From: Jejubacter calystegiae
GTDB lineage: Bacteria > Pseudomonadota > Gammaproteobacteria > Enterobacterales > Enterobacteriaceae
DNA length: 64,000 nucleotides
Direction: 5' to 3'
NCBI RefSeq assembly: GCF_005671395.1
Contig: NZ_CP040428.1
Location: 2,790,001-2,854,000, forward strand
Shown here: piece after piece, positions 37,501 to 45,642 of the stretch
Layout of the letters: the number at the start of each line of letters is the position of its first letter
Position numbering within the stretch: the stretch's first letter is position 1
Position numbers and translations under genes: made by a program
The notes under the pieces: generated by a model
Told to the model about the DNA's origin: nothing
Database searches by the model: none
Seen by the model: the letters and a program-made list of their open reading frames with translations, nothing else

Positions 37501-38439
37501 TTCGCCCGTCTGCTGGAATGCGAGGTCAATTCGGCCCGGGACGATTTCTTTGCCCTGGGGGGGCATTCACTGCTGGCGATGCGGCTGGCGGCGCAGCTTA
37601 AGCGCGAGCTGGGTCGTCCGGTGACCGTGGGGCAGGTGATGGTGGCGTCGACGGTGGAAGGGCTGGCCGCGTTGCTTACAGAACAGGATGAAGAGCAGGC
37701 CAGTCGCGCCGGTTTCGAGACTCTGTTACCGCTGCGCAAGGCAGATGGCCCGACTCTGTGGTGCTTCCATCCGGCTTCCGGCTTTGCCTGGCAGTTCAGC
37801 GTGCTGACGCGCTGGCTGGATCCGTGCTGGTCGATTATGGGTATTCAGTCGCCGCGCCCGGAAGGGCCGATGCAGCAGGCGGCGAATCTGGATCGGGTCT
37901 GCGAGCAGCATTTACAGACCCTGCGCGCCAGTCAGCCCCAGGGGCCTTATTACCTGATGGGCTACTCGCTGGGGGGAACCCTGGCGCAGGGCATTGCCGC
38001 ACGCCTGCGCCAGGCGGGGGAAGAGGTGGCCTTCCTGGGGCTGCTTGATACCTGGCCGCCGGAGACTCAGAACTGGGAAGAGAAAGGGGCAAACGAACTG
38101 GATCCCGCCGTACTGGCGGAGATTGAGCGCGAGCGTGAAGCCTTTATCGCCGCCCAGCAGGGGCAGGGATCTGATGCGCTGTTTGCGGCCATAGAAGGCA
38201 ACTACGGCGATGCGGTGCGTCTGCTGACCAGCGCCCACAGCGCGCACTTCGACGGTAAAGCGACGCTGTTTGTCGCCGAACGAACCCTGACGCCGGGCCT
38301 TGAGCCCCAGGCAGCCTGGGCGCCGTGGGTGAGTGAGCTGGACGTCTTCCCGGTGGACTGCGCCCATGTGGATATTATCGCCCCGGACGCCTTTAGCCAT
38401 ATCGGCCCGGTACTGCAAAAGGTACTGGCGCTGGATTAA
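34510..38439 (+). CDS. entF: Enterobactin synthase component F (serine-activating NRPS)
   Basis: 1309-aa C-A-PCP-TE synthetase that loads L-serine, condenses it with DHB carried on EntB, and cyclises three units. Condensation domain about 1-440 with HHMVVDG (His148-His149...Asp153); adenylation domain about 455-960 with FTSGSTGRPKGV, NLYGPTEAAVD and YRTGDVARW; carrier domain with GGHSLLAMR (Ser1020); thioesterase with GYSLGG (Ser1153) and a late DCAHVDII histidine. Ser1020 needs a 4'-phosphopantetheinyl transferase, and entD is not in the window. A strong terminator follows. Confidence 0.97.
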   Translation: MTDSEVITPVITQNEMPLVAAQPGIWMADQLSPQANAWSVAHYVELNGDVNSALLSRAILEGMAEADTLRMRFGERDGEAIQWIDDDFRFDAPEVVDLRGCDDPIAAARERMHQDLSADLRLASGKPLYHHQLLRIGDQRWYWYQRYHHMVVDGFSFTAITRRIANIYSALCRQEAPEPSPFIPFREVVEEYQRYRQAPAWQRDAAFWAEQTSQLPPPASLSELPLSGQGSTTQLIRHKIAFDHEDFRHLTTQGQDQQLSGADIALALVSLWLGRLSNRAEFAAGFIFMRRIGSAALCATGPVLNVLPYAVRIAPDATLTSLAADLAQQMKKLRRHQRYDAEQVQRDTGRVADGEPLYGPVINLKMFDYRLDFDGIEGITHQLASGPVRDLEIALYLGEQGELSMEVLANNQRYDADVLARHIARLPLLIKQLARDPQLPCRQAGVMHDDEKALIERVNATEQTLEPGTLSQFIARQAQLTPDAPALADDDWQFSYREMRQQVLLLAHQLIEQGVQPGDIVAVAQPRSVFLSLALQAIVEVGAAWLPLDTGYPDERLRMMLEDAAPRLIITDDLQAERFADLPGLTALRLTQPLGGEVSQDRLELSRPEHTAYVIFTSGSTGRPKGVMVGQQAIVNRLLWMQNHYPMGSDDVVLQKTPCSFDVSVWEFFWPLMVGARLVMAPPEAHRDPQALQQLFARWQVTTTHFVPSMLSAFVAALGDEQAIACCASLRRVFCSGEALPADLCREWERLTGAPLHNLYGPTEAAVDVSWYPAYGEHLAAVSGSSVPIGWPVWNTGLRILDGDMQPVAPGIAGDLYLTGIQLAQGYLSRPDLTASRFIADPFAPGERMYRTGDVARWLPNGAVEYLGRSDDQLKLRGQRIELGEIDRVMQGLPDVARAVTHACVLNPGAASGGDARQLVGYLVSASGATLDVGPLREQLQQQLPPHMVPVALVQLDAFPLSANGKLDRKALPLPQLAQSSGGRAPAPGLERTVADAFARLLECEVNSARDDFFALGGHSLLAMRLAAQLKRELGRPVTVGQVMVASTVEGLAALLTEQDEEQASRAGFETLLPLRKADGPTLWCFHPASGFAWQFSVLTRWLDPCWSIMGIQSPRPEGPMQQAANLDRVCEQHLQTLRASQPQGPYYLMGYSLGGTLAQGIAARLRQAGEEVAFLGLLDTWPPETQNWEEKGANELDPAVLAEIEREREAFIAAQQGQGSDALFAAIEGNYGDAVRLLTSAHSAHFDGKATLFVAERTLTPGLEPQAAWAPWVSELDVFPVDCAHVDIIAPDAFSHIGPVLQKVLALD

Positions 38440-38460
38440 CCCGGCAGCACTGGCAAAAGT

Positions 38461-38490
38461 AAAACGGGCGGCTCAGGCCGCCCGTTTTTT
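38461..38490. terminator. Bidirectional terminator between entF and chaB
   Basis: Perfect 12-bp stem AAAACGGGCGGC / GCCGCCCGTTTT, tetraloop TCAG, T-run on both strands. Confidence 0.9.
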
Positions 38491-38495
38491 ATCGG

Positions 38496-38726
38496 TTACT
38501 TTTTCTTGTGCCATTTATCATCATCGCCCTTTTGATAATCGTTTTTGACCGCAGCCCAGGCGACGCGATGCGCCGTCTCTTCCCGGCTGGCATCGTCGCG
38601 ACGATCCTCCGGGTCTTTGTACTGATCCCAGGCGCTGTTAAAAGCCTCTTTGTAGATCTCCTGCGCGTGTGCGGGCAGCACGTTCTGAACGCTGTCCGGT
38701 AAGTCGCTTTTGGTCTGGTATGGCAT
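38496..38726 (-). CDS. chaB: ChaB family protein
   Basis: 76-aa small soluble protein nearly identical to E. coli ChaB (PYQTKSDLPDSV...AQEIYKEAFNSAWDQYKDPEDRRDDASREETAHRVAWAAVK). In E. coli chaB sits with chaA (cation/proton antiporter) and chaC. Here it stands alone between entF and a catabolic island. Its molecular role is not established. Confidence 0.95.
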   Translation of the reverse strand: MPYQTKSDLPDSVQNVLPAHAQEIYKEAFNSAWDQYKDPEDRRDDASREETAHRVAWAAVKNDYQKGDDDKWHKKK

Positions 38727-38820
38727 GGCTGACCCCTCTTTATTTAGACATGGGCTAAGTGTGGTTGAAGCGAGGGCTTGTTTCCATCTCTTCCTGAATC
38801 TTGCTTATTCGTGATTTTTG

Positions 38821-38854
38821 TCACTTAAATTACTTTAAATTACAAATATCATTC
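38821..38854. promoter_or_regulatory. Shared AT-rich operator, copy A (kinase-aldolase promoter)
   Basis: A segment beginning TCACTTAAATT and containing ATTACAAATA closely resembles 41710-41747 in front of the zinc dehydrogenase gene. It lies about 65-95 bp before the kinase start codon. The likely binder is the DeoR-family protein encoded between the two targets. Confidence 0.6.
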
Positions 38855-38916
38855 GTTAATGTAATAAATATTACACACGCTGCCAGCGCAGGTGTGAGCT
38901 CAACGGGTGGTGTGCT

Positions 38917-39804
38917 ATGGCCAGGATCCTTTGTCTGGGAAATGCCGTCTGGGATCGCTACTTCGAAGTGGAGAGTATCCCCAGTCAGGCCACGAAATAT
39001 TTTGCACGCGGTTATTTTGAAGAAGGGGGGGGTGTAGCGGCGACGGCGGCCGTGGCGGCCCGACGCCTGGAGGCCGACGTCAGTCTGGTCAGTCGCCTGG
39101 GGAAGGATAACAACGGCGCCTGTATTGCGCGCGAGCTGGAATCATGGGGGGTCGATACCGGCTATCTCCGGCGCTTCCCGGGTGCAGCTTCCTCACATGC
39201 CGTCGTTCATGTCGACGGGGCGGGAGAGCGACAAATTACTGTCTTTCGGGATGCCTGCTTGCCGACCGGTAGCGACTGGCTGCGGCCGGAAATGCTGGAC
39301 GGCGTTGACTGCCTGCTGTGCGACACGTCCTGGCCGGAAGGCGCCCTGTTTCTGCTGCAACAGGCCAGAGCGCGCGGTATTCCCGGTGTTCTCGATCTCG
39401 ACCTTGGGGCATCGCGGATGAATGAGCTGGTTGCACTGGGCGACTATCTGGCCTTTTCGTGGCCGGGGTTGCAGCAGTTCACGGGGGAAGAGACGCCGGA
39501 AAAGGCGCTGCGCGTGGCCCAAAAGTCGACGGCGGCTGTGGTCTGCGTGACCCGCGGCGAAGAGGGCTGTTACTGGCTGGATAACGGCGAACTGCGCCAT
39601 ATTCCGGCATTTTCCGTTGCCTGCGTTAGCACCAGCGGCGCCGGTGACGTTTTTCATGGGGCGCTGGCGGTGGCCATCGGAGAAGGGCAAGGCGTGGCCC
39701 GGGCATTAAGGTTCGCCAGCGCGGCGGCGGCCCTGAAGTGCACTTCCCGGGGCGGGCGAGAAGGTATTCCAGGTAGAGAGCAGCTCGAGCGCTTTCTGCA
39801 ATAA
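38917..39804 (+). CDS. PfkB-family sugar kinase, resembling sulfofructose kinase YihV
   Basis: 295-aa ribokinase-superfamily kinase with the PfkB C-terminal signature (STSGAGDVFHGALAVAIG, catalytic Asp in GAGD) and glycine-rich N-terminal block (EEGGGVAATAAVAARRL). From memory, the motifs KYFARGYFEEGGG, LESWGVDTGYLRRF, ELVALGDYLAFSWPGL and AAALKCTSRGGREGIP parallel E. coli YihV. No other sulfoglycolysis gene is present, so a different, possibly C6-anionic, ketose is likely. Predicted to make a 1-phosphate for the aldolase 28 nt downstream. Confidence 0.8.
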   Translation: MARILCLGNAVWDRYFEVESIPSQATKYFARGYFEEGGGVAATAAVAARRLEADVSLVSRLGKDNNGACIARELESWGVDTGYLRRFPGAASSHAVVHVDGAGERQITVFRDACLPTGSDWLRPEMLDGVDCLLCDTSWPEGALFLLQQARARGIPGVLDLDLGASRMNELVALGDYLAFSWPGLQQFTGEETPEKALRVAQKSTAAVVCVTRGEEGCYWLDNGELRHIPAFSVACVSTSGAGDVFHGALAVAIGEGQGVARALRFASAAAALKCTSRGGREGIPGREQLERFLQ

Positions 39805-39831
39805 ACTCTCCATATCTGAAAAGGTGGAACT

Positions 39832-40701
39832 ATGTTAGTGACGTTGCGCGAAGTTCTGGATGATGCATCTGCGAAGGGATATGCGGTCGGGGCGTTTAAT
39901 GTTGTCGATATCAATATGGCCAGGGGGGTGATTCTGGCGGCTGAGCAGCAGCGCTCGCCGGTGATCCTTAGCCAGGGACAGGGGCAGTTTCGGTTTACGC
40001 CGCCGGAGATTATGGGAGTAGCGCTACGGTATCTGGCGCAGGAGGCGACGGTGCCGGTGGTCATTCACCTCGATCACGGAAAATCGCTGGAGGTTTGCCA
40101 GCGCGCCATCGCGGCGGGCTACAGTTCCATTATGTTCGACGGCTCGGTGCTGTCCCTTGATGATAATATTCACCAGACTCGCGAAGCCGTTGCGCTGGCC
40201 CGCCAGCACGGCGTATCGATAGAGGGGGAGGTAGGCCATGTCGCTAATGCTGAGACCGGCGATGAGCCGGAACAGGCCGTGGCGGCACCGGTGCTTGAAG
40301 AGTGCCATCTGACTACGCCGGAGGCCGCGCGCCACTTCTGGCGTGAAACCGGGGTGGATGCCCTGGCGGTGGCGTTTGGCACCGGCCACGGCATCTATCG
40401 CGAAGCGCCGCGACTGGAGTTTGACCGGCTACGGGCGATTCGCGACGCCGTGGATGCGCCGCTGGTGATGCACGGCGGTTCGGGATTGTGCGATGAGGCG
40501 TATCAGGAAGCCATCGCCTGCGGTATCCGCAAACTGAACTACTTTACCCTGTTGTCGCAGTCGCTGGCGGAGCTGATAAAGCAGCAGGTCAATGCCAGCG
40601 ATGAGCCCTGGTATCACGAGGTTCCGCTGCTGGTGGTGGAAGAGACGCGCCAGCACGTTGCGCGGCTGATGACCCTGTTTGGCTCCGCCCGGCGCGTGTA
40701 A
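39832..40701 (+). CDS. Class II fructose-bisphosphate-type aldolase (GatY/KbaY/FbaA family)
   Basis: 289-aa zinc-dependent aldolase. Metal and phosphate sites are visible: VIHLDHGKSLE (substrate Asp and zinc His), IEGEVGHV, FGTGHGIY and VMHGGSGL (zinc His and phosphate loop). It should cleave a ketose 1-phosphate or 1,6-bisphosphate to DHAP plus an aldehyde; the natural substrate is not identifiable. In a predicted operon with the PfkB kinase. Convergent with the DeoR-type gene, 7 nt apart. Confidence 0.85.
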   Translation: MLVTLREVLDDASAKGYAVGAFNVVDINMARGVILAAEQQRSPVILSQGQGQFRFTPPEIMGVALRYLAQEATVPVVIHLDHGKSLEVCQRAIAAGYSSIMFDGSVLSLDDNIHQTREAVALARQHGVSIEGEVGHVANAETGDEPEQAVAAPVLEECHLTTPEAARHFWRETGVDALAVAFGTGHGIYREAPRLEFDRLRAIRDAVDAPLVMHGGSGLCDEAYQEAIACGIRKLNYFTLLSQSLAELIKQQVNASDEPWYHEVPLLVVEETRQHVARLMTLFGSARRV

Positions 40702-40708
40702 CGCTCTG

Positions 40709-41497
40709 TTACTCATTGTCGGCTGTGGCGATCACGGCCGATGCCTGCTGCTGTAACAGCAGTGCCTCAATGGCTTCCGGAGGAGGCTGGTCGGTAAAGA
40801 GCGTCATGCGGGTATTGATTGTGCCAAGCTTAACCGCTGCGGCGCTGCGAAATTTCGAGGCGTCCGCGGCAAGGAAAATATGCCGGGCATTGGCCATCAT
40901 CGCCCGGGTAATGGTGGCTTCGTTAACGTCGAACTCCATCAGACTGCCATCCTGTTCAATAGCCCCTACGCTGGTTATCAGATAATCCGCCCGGAAGTTT
41001 TCAATAAAGGCGAGCGTGGCGGGACCAACGATACCGCCATTGGCCGGACGTAGCGTGCCGCCTGGCACCATGACCTCAAAACTGCTGTTCTGATACAGCA
41101 CATTCGCCACCCGCAGGCTGTTGGTAATAATCCGCAGATGGCTGCGTACTTCCAGCGCTTTCGCGACATACTCCACGCTGGTGCCGGTGGTGATAAACAG
41201 AGTGCAGCCGTCCGGAATCTGGCTGGCGATGCTCCTGGCTATCATCACTTTCTCTTTCATCGCGCTAAATTCGCGATCTTTAAAGGCGATATTGCTGACG
41301 CTGGAAGGGCGACCTGCGCCGCCGTGGTGGCGTGAGATAAGCCCCAGTTCGCTCAGTTTGCGGATGTCCCGGCGCACGGTCTGTACCGAGACCTCCAGAA
41401 TCTTCGCCAGATCGTCATGATTCATATAGCCCCGCTCAAGAACCAGGGTAACCAGTCTGTCGTGCCGGGGGTTGCCCGTGAGCTCCTGCAACTGCAT
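40709..41497 (-). CDS. DeoR-family regulator
   Basis: 262 aa with an N-terminal DeoR winged HTH (RHDRLVTLVLERGYMNHDDLAKILEVSVQTVRRDIRKLSELGLISRHHGGAGRP) and C-terminal sugar-phosphate-sensing domain (TLFITTGTSVEYVAKAL, ITNSLRVANVL, LAADASKF). DeoR proteins usually repress and are released by a pathway sugar phosphate, here plausibly the kinase product. Encoded between its two probable target promoters; RBS AGGAGAG. Confidence 0.88.
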   Translation of the reverse strand: MQLQELTGNPRHDRLVTLVLERGYMNHDDLAKILEVSVQTVRRDIRKLSELGLISRHHGGAGRPSSVSNIAFKDREFSAMKEKVMIARSIASQIPDGCTLFITTGTSVEYVAKALEVRSHLRIITNSLRVANVLYQNSSFEVMVPGGTLRPANGGIVGPATLAFIENFRADYLITSVGAIEQDGSLMEFDVNEATITRAMMANARHIFLAADASKFRSAAAVKLGTINTRMTLFTDQPPPEAIEALLLQQQASAVIATADNE

Positions 41498-41702
41498 GCC
41501 TCTCTCCTCCTGTTCATCTGTGAACTATTTTATACAAAAAATGACGTCTCTTATTGCGATCCTGTCATCAGATTAGCTGCCTGCCTGGCACTTTGCTTTC
41601 CGAAAATTGGGTTAAATCTTCCTGTTACATGCCGGATTGTCTGGCTTTGCCGGTAGGATCACAGAATAAAAAAGCAGCGATTGTTAATTGTCTGCTATCG
41701 TG

Positions 41703-41747
41703 AGTGATGTCACTAAAATTCCATAATATTACAAATAATATCACTTC
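41703..41747. promoter_or_regulatory. Shared AT-rich operator, copy B (dehydrogenase-transporter promoter)
   Basis: Contains the palindrome AGTGA-TG-TCACT (41703-41714) and continues into a segment (TCACTAAAATT...ATTACAAATA...TCACTTC) that parallels 38821-38854. It lies about 105-145 bp upstream of the dehydrogenase ATG, in the 353-bp divergent gap after the DeoR gene. No ORF is supported in that gap. Confidence 0.6.
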
Positions 41748-41850
41748 ACATCGCCAGATTGTCCGCCAGTGGTGACGAACTGTGACAGTTTGCTGAATTC
41801 CGGGAGCCGGTGGCGGTTCCCTCAACCCTACACCGATGGAGTACATCGCT

Positions 41851-42858
41851 ATGCATTCAGTAACCCGCGTTTTTCTGCCTGATGTCAACAGGGTGATGAC
41901 GGAAGAAAAAGAGCAGCCGGATGAGCCGCTTCAGCCCGATGAGGTCAGGATCGTCACGCGCTTTCTGGGGATCTGCGGTTCCGATCTCCATGTGCTGAAG
42001 GGGCACCACCCGGTGGGAAAACCGCCTATCGTGCCGGGCCATGAGATTGCCGCCGTGGTCAGCGAAACCGGCGCCGACGTGACCCACCTGCGCCCCGGGG
42101 ACAATGTGGTTGTCGACCCGATCATGCCTTGCCTCGACTGCCCGGCATGTCGGAGTGGACGTTTTAACCTCTGCTTTCCCCCAAGGGTCGCGGGTTTTCG
42201 GATTCCGGGGTTCGCCCGTTCCAGCATGGTGGTGCCCGCCCGAAACCTGCATAAAGCGCCGCCGGAGCTGCCCATGAAGGTGCTGGCCTTTGCCGAACCG
42301 GTGGCCTGTGCTCACCACTGCGTGACCCGGCTACCGGAAAGTCAGCGTGACAGGGTGCTGGTCATTGGTGCGGGCACTATCGGTCTGTCGATCATCCAGG
42401 CCCTGAGAATCGTTGGGGCCAGGGAGATCGCGGTGGTGGAGCCGGATGAACGAAAACGGGCGCTGGCATTGAAACTCGGAGCCCAACGGGTGGTGGCCCC
42501 CGGGAAACTGGCAGAAGACGAGAGTTTCAGCGGCGTTATCGACGTGGTGGCGGCGCCCGCCACCATTATGGAGGCCTGTTTGAAGGTTGAGCCGGGCGGC
42601 ACCGTCGTCTGCATGGGGGTGCCACGCGGCAACTGCGAAATCCCGCTGGCCCATATGCAGCGCTTTGAACGCAGCCTGGTCAGTTCCGGTATGTACGTGC
42701 CGGAAGATTTCGAGGCCGCCATCAGCTGGCTCTCTCAGGGGCTGTTCGATACCCGGGATCTGATCACCGATATTTTTCCGGTATCCCAGGCTCCGCAGGC
42801 GTTTGAACGGGCGCAGACGCCAACGTCGATCAAAGTGCTTATCGAATTCGGACGCTAA
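41851..42858 (+). CDS. Zinc-dependent medium-chain alcohol/polyol dehydrogenase
   Basis: 335-aa MDR dehydrogenase. Catalytic zinc ligands sit in FLGICGSDLHVLKGHH and PGHEIAAVV; four structural-zinc cysteines lie in CLDCPACRSGRFNLC; the NAD domain has VLVIGAGTIGLSIIQALRI. It resembles sorbitol, threonine and galactonate dehydrogenases without a clear best match. I chose ATG 41851 (GGAG 9 nt upstream) over 41836, where that RBS would be internal. Probably oxidises the imported polyol or aldonate to the ketose used by the kinase. Confidence 0.85.
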   Translation: MHSVTRVFLPDVNRVMTEEKEQPDEPLQPDEVRIVTRFLGICGSDLHVLKGHHPVGKPPIVPGHEIAAVVSETGADVTHLRPGDNVVVDPIMPCLDCPACRSGRFNLCFPPRVAGFRIPGFARSSMVVPARNLHKAPPELPMKVLAFAEPVACAHHCVTRLPESQRDRVLVIGAGTIGLSIIQALRIVGAREIAVVEPDERKRALALKLGAQRVVAPGKLAEDESFSGVIDVVAAPATIMEACLKVEPGGTVVCMGVPRGNCEIPLAHMQRFERSLVSSGMYVPEDFEAAISWLSQGLFDTRDLITDIFPVSQAPQAFERAQTPTSIKVLIEFGR

Positions 42859-42877
42859 CGGAAACGCGGTGGTGAGT

Positions 42878-42895
42878 GGGGCGTTTGCCCCTTTG
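42878..42895 (+). terminator. Weak terminator or attenuator between dehydrogenase and transporter
   Basis: Short 5-bp stem GGGGC / GCCCC followed by TTTGTT. It may reduce, rather than stop, read-through to the transporter gene. Confidence 0.4.
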
Positions 42896-42960
42896 TTCAT
42901 AAGGTTATGTGCGCTCTCATCATGCGATGTTTCACGGTGATGGCTGAAAAGGAACCCATT

Positions 42961-44373
42961 ATGTCAGTTAAAGAGAAAGCCTTCGGCACAGGGGTGCCGG
43001 AGCATGTCGCACGCAGAAGGGTGGTGATTGCCAGTTTTATGGGAGCACTGCTGGAATGGTATGACTTCTTTATTTTTGGCACCGCCGCCGGTCTGGTGTT
43101 TAATTCGCTGTTTTTCCCGGCGGAAAACGCCATGGTCGGGACCATAGCCGCCTTTGCCGCCTTTGGCGTCGGCTTTGTTTCCCGCCCGCTGGGCGGATTA
43201 ATATTCGGCCATTTTGGCGATCTGATTGGCCGAAAGGTGACCCTGATCTGGACGCTGTCTATCGTGGGGGTCTCGACCTTCCTGATTGGTCTGCTGCCCA
43301 CCTGGCAGCAGGTGGGGATCTGGGCGCCGATCATGCTGATGGTTATTCGGCTGATTCAGGGGGTCGGTCTGGGCGGAGAGTACGGCGGTGCGGCGCTGAT
43401 GACCTTTGAATCGGTACCGGAAAAGCGGCGCGGCTTCTTTTGCTCGATACCGCAGACGGCTTCCTGCGCCGGTATCATGCTGGCCACTGGCGTGTTCGCA
43501 CTCTGTAATTATCTGCTGACGGCAGAGCAGTTTATGGCATGGGGCTGGCGTATTCCGTTCCTGCTCTCGGCCGTGATGCTGCTGGTGGGCATGTATATCC
43601 GGGTCAATATCGAAGAGACCGCCGATTTTAAACAGGTCAAAAAAGTGAAGCGCCACGACCGGCAGAAGATTCTGGAGACGCCGATGGCGCAGCGTGAACC
43701 GTCGGCGAGCAAGCCTAAAGAGAGCATTCCGCTGGTCCTGTTACTTCGCCAGCACCTTAAAGGGGTGATGCTGGCATTCGGCGCCCGGCTGGTGGAGGCG
43801 GTCTCCTCCAACATCATTAATGCCTTTGGGATCGCCTATCTGGCGAGCCAGCTGGCGATGGATCGCAGTATTCCCCTGAACAGCATGCTGTTGGCTTCCG
43901 CCATAGGGCTTATCGTCTGCCCGCTGTCGGGTTGGATCTCCGATCAGGTGGGGCTGCGCCGGGTCTATCTGTTTGGCGCTGCTTTCTGCGCGCTGTTTGC
44001 CTTCCCTTTCTTTATGTTGCTTAACACCGGCGATCCGCTGCTGATCGCGCTGGCGATGATTATTGGCTATAACCTGGGGCCGACGGCGATGTTCGCCGTG
44101 CAGCCCACCATGTACGCCAATATGTTCTCTACCCAGGTGCGTTATACCGGACTTTCCGTGGCCTATCAGTTCTCTGCGATCCCCGGCGGCATGACGCCGC
44201 TGATCGCCGCGCTGCTGCTGGCGGCGGGTGACGGGGCGCCCTGGTATGTGGCCAGCTATTTTGTAGCGGTGTCGCTGCTGTCGCTGCTGTGCGTCTGGAT
44301 GATTAAAAACAAAGGAGAGGAGGCTGTGGCTGACGCCAGCTCGCTGCCCGGAAACCGGGCTATGACCGGGTAA
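42961..44373 (+). CDS. MFS transporter, metabolite:H+ symporter (MHS) family
   Basis: 470-aa, 12-segment MFS protein. The MHS signature ASFMGALLEWYDFFIFGTAAGLVFNSLFFP and the loop RPLGGLIFGHFGDLIGRKVTL are clear. An insert around residues 225-260 is lysine/arginine rich (central cytoplasmic loop). Relatives such as YhjE, ShiA and ProP move organic acids or osmolytes, favouring an acidic substrate for this island. I chose ATG 42961 (GGAA at 6 nt); the frame is open back to 42907. Convergent with the enolase-superfamily gene. Confidence 0.87.
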   Translation: MSVKEKAFGTGVPEHVARRRVVIASFMGALLEWYDFFIFGTAAGLVFNSLFFPAENAMVGTIAAFAAFGVGFVSRPLGGLIFGHFGDLIGRKVTLIWTLSIVGVSTFLIGLLPTWQQVGIWAPIMLMVIRLIQGVGLGGEYGGAALMTFESVPEKRRGFFCSIPQTASCAGIMLATGVFALCNYLLTAEQFMAWGWRIPFLLSAVMLLVGMYIRVNIEETADFKQVKKVKRHDRQKILETPMAQREPSASKPKESIPLVLLLRQHLKGVMLAFGARLVEAVSSNIINAFGIAYLASQLAMDRSIPLNSMLLASAIGLIVCPLSGWISDQVGLRRVYLFGAAFCALFAFPFFMLLNTGDPLLIALAMIIGYNLGPTAMFAVQPTMYANMFSTQVRYTGLSVAYQFSAIPGGMTPLIAALLLAAGDGAPWYVASYFVAVSLLSLLCVWMIKNKGEEAVADASSLPGNRAMTG

Positions 44374-44420
44374 CCGATTATCCGGACAGGGCAACCCTTG
44401 CGGCTGCCCTGCTGGGGGAA

Positions 44421-45575
44421 TTAGTGGGGAAGCTGGCGCTGCAGCTGTTCTATATCCGGCGTGATACCAATACCCGGCGCGTCGCCCAGTTGAGCGTGGC
44501 CCGCCTGGAGTCTGGCAAGGGGACCGCATAGCCATTCACGTAATGGATTGGGATTGGCGTCGATCTCCAGCATACCGTCGCCGCCGCTGGCGGCCAGCAG
44601 GTGAGCCGAGACCAGCAGGCCGATCCCGGCGCCCAGATAGTGAGGGCAGTAGCGCAGGCCGCGGCGCTGAATGTCGGGAATCAATTGCATAACGCCGCTG
44701 ACGCCGCCCCATTTTGCTGTATCGGGCTGGACAATCTTCAGCCAGCAGTCCATGGCGTTGTTAAATGCCTCTGTACCAGTCAGGTTTTCACCGCCCGCCA
44801 GCGGAATTGGGCTGTGTTCAGCCAGCTGTCGCCAGCGGGCGAGGGGGGTATCGGCCCTCATCGGCTCTTCAAGCCATTCCGGGCGCCAGGTGGCCAGCTG
44901 TTCCGCCATCGTCAGGGCGTCGTCGAACGTCCAGGCCTGGTTGGCGTCCAGCATCAGCAGGCTCTGTTCTCCGATCAGGCTGCGGATATGGGAGACCGTC
45001 TGAAGATCCTGGTCGTGGCCGAAACCGACCTTCAGCTTAAAGGCCTGGTATCCTGCCTGGCGCTTCTCTTCCACCAGGGCGTCGCTGCCGGTGGGGTTCA
45101 GACCGCTGGCGTAAACCGGGATGCGATCCCGGTGGCCGTTCAGATAACGCCACAAGGGCTGGTGGCTGCGGCGGGCGCACATATCCCAGACCGCCATATC
45201 GATAGCGGCCAGCGCCTGGGACATCGGGCCCGGTTCGCCGGACTGAATGGCAAGGACCGTGGTCTGACGGCTGGCCTGTTCAAAGAGCATGGCCGGATGC
45301 TCAAAGGCACGATGGCGCAGCAGCGGGGCGTAAACATCATCGATGAGCCGCTGGCGATGTTCGGCGCCGCAGGCCGGAAAGTTACACCAGGCCTCGCCCC
45401 AGCCGGTGGCGCCATGGTGATCGGTCACCCGAACCAGCAGCGCCGGGCGGCTGTGCATTACCCCGAAAGAGGTGCGGACCGGCTCACGGAGTGGGTAGCG
45501 CAGAATAAAGGTTTCGATGCGATCCAGGGTAAAGGCGGCATCGCGTTGGGTGAACAGGGGGGCGTGTTCGGGCAT
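44421..45575 (-). CDS. Enolase-superfamily (mandelate racemase type) sugar-acid dehydratase or epimerase
   Basis: 384 aa. N-terminal capping domain (RIETFILRYPLREPVRTSFGVMHSRPALLVRVTD...GWGEAWCNFPACGAEHR), then the barrel with KLKVG (catalytic Lys), metal ligands in LMLDANQAW, LEEPM and AGGENL, an Asp in QPDTAKWGG and a His in YCPHYLGAGIG. The KxK plus His-Asp set indicates the MR subgroup, whose members mostly dehydrate acid sugars. Substrate unknown. ATG 45575 chosen (AGGT at 7 nt). Divergent from the aldehyde dehydrogenase. Confidence 0.82.
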   Translation of the reverse strand: MPEHAPLFTQRDAAFTLDRIETFILRYPLREPVRTSFGVMHSRPALLVRVTDHHGATGWGEAWCNFPACGAEHRQRLIDDVYAPLLRHRAFEHPAMLFEQASRQTTVLAIQSGEPGPMSQALAAIDMAVWDMCARRSHQPLWRYLNGHRDRIPVYASGLNPTGSDALVEEKRQAGYQAFKLKVGFGHDQDLQTVSHIRSLIGEQSLLMLDANQAWTFDDALTMAEQLATWRPEWLEEPMRADTPLARWRQLAEHSPIPLAGGENLTGTEAFNNAMDCWLKIVQPDTAKWGGVSGVMQLIPDIQRRGLRYCPHYLGAGIGLLVSAHLLAASGGDGMLEIDANPNPLREWLCGPLARLQAGHAQLGDAPGIGITPDIEQLQRQLPH

Positions 45576-45642
45576 AGAAAGTACCTCGTTAAGCAGGATG
45601 ATGTGGTTACCCGTCAACCTATATCCTGGTGATTAATAGTTG

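Noticed and set aside
38917-40701. Sulfoglycolysis (sulfo-EMP) operon
   Set aside because: Only the kinase resembles the yih set; reductase, class I aldolase, isomerase and sulfoquinovose transport genes are absent.
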